This document shows positions 22,523 to 33,600 of a stretch of 64,000 nucleotides of DNA, one piece after another (the stretch's first letter is position 1; each line of letters opens with the position of its first letter). The position numbers and the translations under genes were made by a program. The DNA is from Rhynochetos jubatus (taxonomy: Eukaryota > Chordata > Aves > Eurypygiformes > Rhynochetidae): positions 20,065,001 to 20,129,000 of the forward strand of contig CM050659.1 in the NCBI GenBank assembly GCA_027574665.1. Reading direction: 5' to 3'. A model generated the notes under the pieces. The model had not been told where the DNA came from. It searched no databases and was given only the letters and a program-made list of their open reading frames with translations.

Positions 22523-25500
22523 TTTTAAAAATGAAATAGTCAAAGTACTTTCTTTTTCAAATATCGACACATAATATATTAACTTTTAGTATTTACAGCG
22601 TGTTGCTGGGATGTTCTTGTAGAAAATGCATGCTTCTGGTCTGAAACCCAGAGCAAAATGCATCAGACCATTTAACTGCAGCCATATAACATAAACCTGT
22701 ACAGTATCCAGTCACTATTCAGCACAGGAGTTAGAGCAGGGATAAAAAAATTGGGATCTATTGTTTCCTAGCAACGAGGCTGAGGCCATTATAACACAAT
22801 TTCTGTAAGATCAGAACCTCTAACTGGTGTTAGACAGAAACTGAAGATCTTGGCATACATTGTAAACATTTTTACTGTTGATGAGAAAGCTAAAAAGGAA
22901 CGTTACTTTGACATATATCGTATGCTATGCTCCTCTTTCTCGTTTATTGACACTTCTGCCTGAAGAGTATGAAGATTTTAATGTTTTATCATGGTTCATA
23001 CAAGTAAAATATTGTCAAGGACACGATCTGATATACTAACATTTATTAAAAGGCTAAAGTCCACCACGAGATCTAAGGAAAAACTGGAAATTGTCAAACA
23101 CGCTTCCTTAGACAAACAATGGCAGGTGACAGATGCCCGGACAAATCCACAGCGAGTCCGACTCCACCGTTCCCAGTTTCTGCCGAAGCTATTCCTCTGG
23201 CAGTCGGGGTGCTTTCGACCGGTAATGTTTTGTGTCGAGTATGGGTTTAAATAACAGTCAGCATTTGACAGGGAAAGCCCTTCCGGCTGTCGGTGGCAGC
23301 TGACCCGAGTGTCACCGTGCTGGATGGCTACAGCGAATCCCTCCGGGGCAAGCAACACCCTGCCAGGGAGCTCACGGTCTCTTTTCGCTCAGGCTAAAAC
23401 GGGAGCTCCTCTGCCCAAACCTCTTTCCCCTTCGGATCTGTACCTCGGCGTCCGGCAGCACTGATCGCCGCTGGCTGCCTTGGAAAGCTGCCGCTGGGTG
23501 ACCCTGGCCTGGGCAGGGAGCGCAGGGCTGGGAGGCCAGAGCTTCGGGGCGCTGGTGGCCAAGGAGAGAGGCCACGTCTGCCGGGGCAGTGTACAATGGA
23601 GAGGAGGTTAGAGAGCCCCAACCAAACAGCTAGGATGGTGTGTATACCGAGTTGCACATTGACCAGCTCATATATATTTATTTGGCTATGTTCTACATAG
23701 ATATCTATATATATATATTTATACTTTTGAAATGTTCTAGATTCGCTAAATAAATAGGAAAGCAAAGGAATCGTTACTTGTACGCACTATTTGTCTGGCT
23801 GTCATTAAAAATATAGCACATATTTCTCATGGTAGGTACTTTGCTACGGGATAGTGTGCAACAGTGGGTTTTATTTTGTTTTATTTATGTTTTCTCACTT
23901 TGAGAACTTTGTTTGCAGTGCAGAACACTAGCATCAAATTATCTGATCTAAATAACAGTAAAAATTTCCATGCCATTATTGTTCTTTTTTTTGCTTTTTC
24001 TCATTTGGGTCTCTAGGCTTTAGTGCAAAATGAAAAACCAAACTACAAAAGAACACCAATGAGAAAGTGGTCTAACTACTAGGAAAAACAATACATGGAG
24101 ACTGAACTATTCCCTGCCCCCATCAGAGGTTGCTCTACGATGGTCCAAAGCTCTTTGTTTGCTGTAGCTGTCACCAGTCACCGCTGGCTGGCCCGCGTGT
24201 AGCTACGACCTCAGTCTCCAGTGCTCTTTCGGTAAAAACTTGTTTCTTTAGCACTGTCATCTCCACACCACACTTTAGTTTCCTAAATTCCTGAAACTGT
24301 TACAATGAAGGCGGTTTTTTTGCTTTTGTAACCGGGCCATGCAATATCATGTGATGTATCCATACGCCCCTATGACATATTGTTCAAAACGTACCTTAGA
24401 CCGCACGCGGGAACTGGGAAAATGCCAAACCTACTTTCAGCGACAAACTCGTAACACATTTCACTCTTCGACCTTTTGGCATAATATGAGAACAACAGTA
24501 ATCAAGGCAGTATTAAAAAACACAGCTGTAGGTAATACAAAGTGCATTTCCTGCATATAATACAAAGATAACTTTAAGAAACTAAAGGCACAAGCTAACT
24601 AAATATGTATTACATACTAGAAATGCACAGTTCAAGGTAATTCTAATAGCTTCAAATATTTGTTTAGAATGGATATTTAAAGCCGTTCGAAAATGATACC
24701 TCATTAGTGAGTTGCAAAAAAGTATAATTGCTTAAAATATAAGTAAAATAGACTCTAATATTGACATCTTGGATCAGTGATAAAATACATCATCACGTTT
24801 ATGAATGCACTCTCTATATACAATTCATAAATTATTCTTCCATTGATTAAAAGCGTATTAGAGGCTCAAGGATTTGAAGGTCCATTTTTAGGCTGGTGTG
24901 GAGGTATTCAAATTCTCCGTGATTGTATGGAAAATTACGGAAATCAGAGCTGTCAAACCTGGATGTTGTCAGCTCCCAATTCTGTACGTTAGTTAATGAT
25001 GAGCCCGATCAAAATGTGCCTGTGCAGATTTTTGGTCCACAATTCCCCCTGGCTGGGGAGTAGAGGGTGGTTTTAGGGGTCAGGCTCTCGCTCAACCTGA
25101 TCCTGCACCCCCCAAAGCTGTGCTGGCTCCCAGGGGAGCGGAGGGAGTCTGGAAAGAGACGCTGATGGTGTGAGGCTGAGACCTGAGTCCAAATCCCTGG
25201 GGAGGGGATTTGGGTCTCAGGTTCCAGTTCAGGCTCATCTCTAACTTTGGTACAGTCTGCTCCACTTGCCCAAAAACAAGGGAAAAAAAGAAAACTGAAA
25301 GGGAGAAAGACAAAGAAAGCACTTTGTTGGCTTCTGTAAATATGAGCAGAAATTGTTTCAGTATATTTACCATGTCTGTTTTCAATGAAATGTGCAATAA
25401 CATCACCGTTACGGATACACAGGCTCTATAACAAGACTTCTAGCTCCCTCCGAAAGTCAGTAAAAGAAATCTGCTTTCCCGTCCCTCCCTCCCTGTGTGC

Positions 25501-26582
25501 CCTCCCTCCCCGCCCGATAATCAGGTCTTTTAAAAATGACAAGCTGAAAGAAGGATCACCTACTCCGCTATGAAATAACTGTGCCAGCAGCGCATGATAC
25601 CTTGGGAAATAAAAATTTCTGCCCATGCAATATAATGCTTTGCTATGTGCTCTAGATATTGAGCTGAAAAGTGAAGAGTCATCCCCAAAATGTTCTATGT
25701 TTATCAACATATTTACTATCCACACTTAGGTTCATCAACTCCCGACCCACCAATCTTCTTCACGGTTGAAAAAAATGAGTAATACAACAGGATTATTAGT
25801 TTGAGATGAAAAGAACGCGATGCCTAAACCCAACAACACTGCAATTTCCAAATGATCTGTGAAAAGACAAGTCCTGGCCCAATGACTACAGACAAGACTG
25901 ATCCTGCACGGCTTGTTACTGAACCGTGTGGGCTCTCCCAGCTGGGTAACGAGGGTTGTCCCAAAAGCACTGAGTTAAAAGCCCAGTCTGGAGCACACTG
26001 GAGGGATTCCTGACTGCTGTGCTCACAAAGCCCTTCTTTGGCCACCTGATGCCTGATGCCTGGCTGAAGCCCAGCAGTGCGGTGTCACCCTGCACCCCTC
26101 TGCCATGAAGGTTGGCAGCTCCACGTGCGCTGCCGGACTCCAGCATAACCCAGTGCTGAGGGAAACCCTGGGAGAGAGGCCCCCGCCACGTGCAAAGGTA
26201 GACGCAACGTGCGTTCATCACGGAGCAGCTGAAAGGCGGCTACGGCCGAGCGAGGCTAAAGGCCACACGGGACAGGCTTTCTGCACCGTGTCCAACACAG
26301 GTCGGGTTTCCCAGGTTAGAAAATCCCTTCGATCATAGCTGTGAGGAATGACATGTGCGGGGTTGGTGAGCAACTACCAAGTTTCCATACACAGTCTGGT
26401 TTCTGTATGCAATCCCTTGAACTTAGGGGAGATCTCACTGGGCTAAAAGCCACCCAGGAAACACGGGTTGCAGAATCAGGCTCTGTAACCTTTTAAATAA
26501 TTGGTGAATTATTATATCAGCAACAACAAAAAAGTCATGTTTCTTTAGAAGAAGGCAGAGCACGCTGTGCTCTCCCCCACCC

Positions 26583-26632
26583 CGCAGGGATGTGCGGTGT
26601 CACGCCGGGCACGTCGCGCGCAGGCCGCGCCG
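26583..26632. other. Small CpG-dense patch
   Basis: Eleven CpG dinucleotides in about 50 bp, including CGTCGCGCG and CCGCGCCGC, surrounded by AT-rich sequence, about 260 bp beyond the TENM1 stop codon on the TENM1 strand. Too short for a conventional CpG island. Confidence 0.6.
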
Positions 26633-26890
26633 CTCAGCTGTCAGGACACTGCTTCTGAAATTTTTGAATACTGCCACACAAGAACTAAAAATCGTCACTG
26701 TCATCTCTCAAAGAGTTAAACGAACAATATTAAAATACCATCTTCTGTCACATTTAAAGGCAGTTGGATATGTTTTTTTCCCTCTATATTTATATATACA
26801 GAGTTCTGATCTAGAAAAACCAATACAATAAACCATTTTACGTTTAAAAACAGGCAGTCTTTGGTGACGCAAAGGCAGAGATTTTCTTTG

Positions 26891-27649
26891 TTACCTTCTG
26901 CCTATTTCACTCTGTCTCATAAAGTGAATATTATTGGCACTGTCCGAAAGTTCGAGATACTGCTCCACAGATAAAACAAAATATCCATCGTAGCCTTGTA
27001 CTCGCCCAGTGCTTAAAAGCTGCTGTTTCTCTCCATCTGTCCATGCCCTAATACCTTCTTCCCCTTCCTGCAGACGTCTCTGCTCCTTAGTCCAGGCCTG
27101 AGCCACGGCTCTCTGCCTGGCTATCTCTAAGACATGGTTCTTTTCTTCCTCCACCGTTGTTCCATACCGAACGTTAAAGCACAGCGCGCCGTGCTGGAGC
27201 TGGATGTCAGCAAAACGTCTAGTCCTCCCGTTGATCACAGAAGTCATCTGCGACACTGTGACGTTGACGCCATTCTCCAAGATGCGTCGCCCTCCGGTGT
27301 TGCCGATTAGGGCCAAGTCTTCTTCCAAAGACCCCAGCTTGATGAAGTAATGCGTGTCTCGGCCCTCTATGGTGAAGTGCAGGTTCTCCAGATAGTGAGC
27401 GTTGTTGAGGATGGCAGCGATGCGCCGGCTGTCCTCATTAGCCACACCTATAATGTCGGCTGTCACTATACCATCCTTTATAGCAAATTTGATGCCTTTT
27501 CCGAATACCGAAGGAACAGCCGCAAACCTCAGTTGCTTCACGCCCTCGTAGCACTTGCCTTCGCTATACCTGGGTGTCATAGGAAGTTGATCCAAGGATA
27601 TAAAGTTTCGGAGTTGCTTTTGTAGCTCACACTGAATACCAAGGATAGT
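26891..27649 (-). CDS. TENM1: TENM1 terminal coding exon: Tox-GHH-like domain and TCAP
   Basis: 252 codons plus TAA (26891-26893), phase 0 start after acceptor TTTTCCAG. It begins [16 protein letters not shown], continues through [20 protein letters not shown] and [17 protein letters not shown] (the region related to bacterial GHH-type polymorphic toxin domains, not expected to be a working nuclease), a sequon NVT, then a charged helix [18 protein letters not shown] and the C-terminal peptide. Confidence 0.97.
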   Translation of the reverse strand, partial: TILGIQCELQKQLRNFISLDQLPMTPRYSEGKCYEGVKQLRFAAVPSVFGKGIKFAIKDGIVTADIIGVANEDSRRIAAILNNAHYLENLHFTIEGRDTHYFIKLGSLEEDLALIGNTGGRRILENGVNVTVSQMTSVINGRTRRFADIQLQHGALCFNVRYGTTVEEEKNHVLEIARQRAVAQAWTKEQRRLQEGEEGIRAWTDGEKQQLLSTGRVQGYDGYFVLSVEQYLELSDSANNIHFMRQSEIGRR

Positions 27650-30600
27650 CTGGAAAAGAAAATATCAGTAAAGTTTGCAGGAGAGGCATCTTGCAGTTCA
27701 TTATAGTGTCTCACAGACCGTACTGATCTCTTAATTGCTTAGAATGGAGCTTCAATTCGTTTGTAAAACATCGTGCACGTCTACAGAGCCTCGGTATACA
27801 CACAGGCTTGCTAATCGCCTAAGGAATCACTTTCTGCCTCTTGGACTCTTTAGTTTCCAGAAAACAAATGGAAAACATGTTTATCACAAATGCTGTTTTC
27901 ATATTTATTCTCCCTTTTCTTCCTCCCTTCTTTGAATTGTTACTTAATGGCTGATCTTTCGACTTTGAGGCTTGGGCAAACCAGAAGTCAAAGCTGAGCT
28001 GTACTCACACAATTCTACGCTTGGTCTCTGGGCATCTAACTACGCCAGCTGTAAAACAGCAATAAGTTTTTGTAGCCCATTCTTTAAGGAAAGCTGGCTG
28101 TGAAGGTCTCAAGGCACTAGAACAATAGGAACCATGCAAGTACGTCAGACCTGTATAGCTTGCTCCCCACGGGGGTAAAAACCCCTCACTCCAACTGTCT
28201 ACTTGTCTTTTAGCACTATACCTATCACTACACTTTTTCTGTGCCTTGGCAATAGCTTCTTAAATAAATACCTCAGTGACAGTTCTACATGGACATACTC
28301 CTATATCTGGAACGAGCTTTGACCTTCCAGTCCTCTGCGCTTTGTGCAGCCATTTGTGCGTGGGAAAGAAGTGTTTTAAGTGCTATCTCAACATGCTTCC
28401 TTTTCCTGACTACAGTAGGGGAAAGGCATCTTTCAAGTTTCTTCACTCCTTAAAACTCTCCTCCTCTCTGAAGCCTGTACATCATAGGACAACATTCACA
28501 TTTCTAGCTTTGTTACGCTATTTGCCTTGCCTATTGTGTTGAAAGATACAGTCACATTGTTTCCTTGGTCTCCAATAGTTTCTAATCAAAGCCCTTAATT
28601 TGGTACCAGAAGCAGCTGAAGAGAGTTTTTTCTAACCTTTCCAGGATCCCACTCCTGAGTTTTTGTTTGAAGCTGTAGAAGTTCGTACGTTGTCTCCAAA
28701 GCTTCTATCTCTGGTTTGGGGAATCCAGGTAGTACATTGTGCAACTGGAAACCAAACAGCTCTAGCCAACTTCCAATGTCTACAAAAGAAGAAAAGGATA
28801 CTGGCAGTAAGGCACATAAATCCTAGAAAAAGTGTGGGTAGTCTGCAGAAATCCCAGCTATGCAGAAATAATGATTTCACATCAATTTATGTTTTCAGTA
28901 CTGGTTACAGCATTTATTGTAGCAAAAAAATTATTTGATTACAAAGCATAGCTGTGCTCAAATCAATAGCATCCCTTCTATCTATTTATAATGGAAAAAA
29001 CCCAAATTAAGCTGCTTCTATTCCTCCCCTAATTTATGCACTTCGAAAACCAGCAGAAATGGCTATTAATTATTTTCTTGGTTACCATAAAGGCTAGAAA
29101 ACAGATCAAGCTCAGTAAGATGTTATCTAATAAAGAAATTAATATGTATAGGATTGAGGCCAAATAGTAACTCCAGATGTATGCAAAAGATTTCCGCAGA
29201 CTTGAATCCATACCAGAATTTGATCAAAAGTTGTATTTTCATGAGAAACGTGCTACTTTTACCTGTTGTATACTTAGCAACATCTTGGATTCTGCCGACT
29301 GGGTAATTATTTTCAAATGAGTAGAGGTTAAATGGTTGTGGGACAGCGTTCAGGTGTTTCCATATATGATGATTTGGTGTCGTCCACCGACCAGCAATGA
29401 CATCGTAGTCCCGCTGACCCAGATGAACTAATTTAGTAAGAGAATCATAGAGCCCTCCATGAAAACCAATGATAACCTGGAAATCTGGATTAGTGTCCTG
29501 GTAGATCTCTCCATATGGGGTGTACAAAATTTCCTTTATGACTTGGCCCCGACTGCTAAATACAGCTAGAGGTGTTCCAGTGTTATCACAAGCAACATAA
29601 TATTCTTCTCCACTGCTTAATTCCATTGCAATGAGATGACCTTGAAGATCATAATATAGGGATGTTATTTCGGAGCTAGTATGATTGTACAAGTGAGTAA
29701 CTCTTATTGGGTTGGAGAGATCAGCGTAGAAGAACTGTAAGTGTTGTCCTAGGCTTGACTTGCTTGCAACTCGTCTTCCAAGACCATCATAACAGTATTG
29801 CACCGCCCAGCCAGACACTTTATTGTATGCTTTGTTCAGCAGGCCATTAGAGTTGTACTCGAAGATCTCATTGCCTCTTTGCCTGAGAAAACCATCTTCG
29901 TCCATTTTATACTGAATTTCTCCCAGTCTGGTAATGCGATCTCTCAGATCGTATCTCAGAGGAGTGAGGCGTGCACTGTTTCCATGGCTCAGCAAGTTGA
30001 TGTTGCCATTAAGGTCATAGCTGTAGCGCCACTGGGTCTTATCGTTCACAGACACAGTCTGAAGTTGACCATCAGCATCATATTCATAAAAATATCTTGT
30101 TATATTGGCATCTACACCTACACGTATATCACAGATCACCATACGACCCATATTATCGTACTGGATCGTCATCCAGTAAGCGATAGACTTGAGAATTTCA
30201 TATTGTACTTCTATCACTTGACCATTAGCACTAAAAATTTTGGTATGTTTCATCACAGTGGTGGTTATAACTTGGTTTAAATCATAATTAATCACACTGA
30301 ATTTCCCAAACTGTTCAGTTCTGCCAGAGACATCGACGTAACGGTACAGGTCTATGGGAAGAGGCGTCTCGTTTATCATGGCCTGCATGCTTGTGACACG
30401 GAAATTGTTATAGCTGTAGTCAAATCTGGCGTTTACAAGCCCTTCTTCACTAAACCTGAAGATCTGGCGACCAATAAGCGGACCTGTCCAAAACAAAGAC
30501 GGGAAAGAGGAAAAGAAAGAAAAAGAATGAATTACGACCACAATATATTTACCCTACCGATCTAGCACAGACAAACGATGAACTCAAATATACCCTTGAG

Positions 30601-33600
30601 CCTTACTGGTACTTGACTGTCTCAGAAAGTACCATTAACTAAGAATATGTTAGATCATTCTCTCACAGACCGTTATTAATGCTTGCTCTACAAAATATTT
30701 GTGTATTATTAACATTTGTTTAAAAGAATGCTATTTTATTCATGATTATGATTTCTGTTTACTTACAAGATAATTCTAAACTAAATTTATTTTACATGGT
30801 GGTTTCCTTTCTCATATAAACCATCCTTTTTAATTTATGGTATATTATGGTATAAACAGGGAAACTTGAAAACACAAACAATAAAACAACTTGATTTAGT
30901 ATTTAGCAAATATTCACACAGTGGAATAAAACCAACCAAACATTGTAAGACCTATTCCATACCAAGCAATAAAAAGAAAACAGTATTTCAAATGGGACAA
31001 CTATATATGCCTATGGACACAGACAGAGAGATATACACACATTTTTCTACTGAAACATAAAATATAGGAACTTGCAGACATAAAAATAATGGAATTTCAT
31101 GCCAGGAAAGCACAGGATCAGAGCCAACAACTTGAGCAAAGTAGTCACAGTTACACAAACCTGTTTGCCTGTATCGGATGGTACAGATGAACCCATCATG
31201 CATTAAATGTATCGTTTTAATAACCCCGGAAGATTCCTCGTAGGTGAACGTGACTTGAGTAGTATCGTAAAGAATCTCAGAAAGTCGGGACTGTTTGGTG
31301 TATTTGTAAAGGACTCTGCGTCCTGTCCCGGGATATAACGTCTGCAGGAGCCGACCGTCTCTGGTGACGTCCTGTATGAAAGCCGCGCTGCTGTCCGGAG
31401 GGGTGTAGATGTTGCGGTAGTACCCGACGGACAGCATGGTTTGCAAGGCATGGCGCACCATGCTCGGCATGGTGACCGACAGCAGGTAGTCGGACTGGTC
31501 GTACTCAAAGATGTAGCGGCGCTGGCTGTGCAACAGCAGCATCACGGACTGCAAGCAAACAGGAATGGCAGCGTAAGCGGCTGACCGAGCAAATGCCTAT
31601 TCATCTAGCGAGTGCCTGAAGGTTAAGGAAAAGCTGAAACAACCATCCACTCCTGTAGTTTGCTCTTACTGTCTGTACAATTCCAACGGAAGCTTTCAGT
31701 TCCAGGAGACCTGGCCAGCAAGGTGGTACAAAACAGGAGGAGAATAATAATCAGTCTAGAGGTAAGGACCTCCGAACTGGAAGGCAGATGTGGCTCTCAG
31801 TAGCATTTCAGCCTCACGCTGACTTGCTACGTTGCTTTGAAATATTTAGGGCATCCTCCCAGGAAGCAAAAACAGAGGGAACCTCTTCCTCACACACAGG
31901 CAGAACATCTGCACCACCAGATGTTTCTAGGAGAGGTGGAAAGGGGAAACTTCCAATGGTGTGTACAAGGTGTTCAGCTTTTATTGGCACTCTCCAATAC
32001 CTCTGTCACACACCTGCCCCTTCCTCTCTATACCTTCTATTAAATGCAACCTGCCTCAGAGGTCACAGCGTCTCCGTGCTTATAGACGGATAGAAATAGT
32101 CTGCAGGTTCTTTGGTGGGACTACTTCCACCTCTGTTTTTTTAATGTTTACAAAGAATTTTATTTCTACAAATGTACTCGATATTTGCCCTGTGTTGGTT
32201 AGTTGTGGCTGGTCAGTGAAACCTGGTTGGTTTGTCTGAGAGATGAACGTGCAAGCATGGCAGACATTTTTCTGTGCAAATTTAAAGTCTGGGTTGTTAC
32301 ACCAGTCACGTGCAAAGTCACAGTGTCACGGAGTACAGATCCACTGGTGACCAGTCACTGGTGACATAAGCGTCACAAAAACACAGTGAAAATGTATGGG
32401 GGTACTCTGTAGCCTTCCCCCAGCTCCAGTAAGGGGCTTGGCTGGACCAGAGCACTGCACATCCTCACCTCAACGCTGGAGCAGAGACGGAGCGCTGATG
32501 CTGCACAGCAATCAGCTCACAGCCCGAACCTACCGGCACACAAGCAAATTAGTCAGGCTTCTGCATGATTGAGACATCATGCCAAACAAAGTCTTATGAG
32601 GAACAGTGTGACTGCTTTTTCATAGAGCGTTGAGGAGAGAAATCAGAAAAAAAGGCTTTTTTTTTTTTTTTTTTTCCTCCCTTCTAAGCTCAAAACTCTT
32701 CTCTGGGAAGAAAACACTGAGAGCTCAGCACTGCAACGTGTTAAGCAACGCTGGCCCTGAGCCACTTTGCTCTGACAAATAACTCAAGTGCTTATTCAAA
32801 GGACCAAAGATAGGCTAAGCCTTGGCCATCCTCTCTGCACCCCCAGCCCCCTGCCCTCCCAAGGTGTATTTCTTCCTGCCCTTGGTGACAGACATCTGTC
32901 ACCTCTACACAAGCCAGAGAGCACCAACATATGCCACTCGCGAGCTACCCTCTGCCAACTGGTGACGACAGACCTTTACACCGAGCTTTTTCTGATCGCT
33001 TTATTGCTGGTCTGCCAAGCACTTCTAACACGCAGAGTGTTTATTTTGTTTTCACCTTCAGTCAAGAGTCCCCAATCTGCAGTAAACCACTGGCTGAACT
33101 CTCTCCTAGCACTGATGTGACACCTCTCTCTATATACTGCTCCTGGGCCTGTTTTTAAGCTGTCTGCCTTTGACAGAGTATGAATAACAAGATCAGAAAC
33201 ATCTCTAATGCAGCTTTAGTGTCCCTGTGTGCTGTTTTTACCGCACTTTGTGGCTTTTCCACTTTTGCTGAGGATAGTAAAAGGATAGACAGTACGAGGG
33301 TTGGAGACGCTGTATCCTCTCTACCCTGCTAGAGGATACCATAAAGAGAGAAAAAAAAATTAATTTCCAATTCATCCTAATAATATTACAATAGATTTTT
33401 CAACTCTTTGCACAAATTGGATTCTAATTGTTTTAAATTATTTTAGAGAGTAGCTTATAAAACATCCAAAAAGCTGTCATTTTATAAAAGCAACCAGAGC
33501 CTGGTCAACCACATAATGATTGATGCCGCATGGTATATGGAGAGAAACGGCCAGTGGCAATTCCTTGGAGCTCTGCCGGGACACGCAGAAATGCTGAGCA

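Larger units (their letters stand above)
22500..26890 (-). other. TENM1: Probable TENM1 3' UTR (about 4.4 kb)
   Basis: Continuous AT-rich sequence below the TENM1 stop codon. Further minus-strand AATAAA motifs (as TTTATT on +) at 22943-22948, 23042-23047, 23677-23682, 23870-23875 and 23880-23885 could give shorter transcripts. The distal boundary is inferred from the signal at 22517-22522. A TA-rich run lies at about 23698-23722, and a dense CpG patch at 26583-26632. Confidence 0.55.

Noticed and set aside
29798-30280. 160-codon + strand open frame
   Set aside because: It is antisense to the large TENM1 exon, and its openness follows from the coding strand. No domain.
32657-32675. T19 run as a possible retroposon tail
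   Set aside because: No recognisable element or target-site duplication beside it; treated as a simple mononucleotide run.
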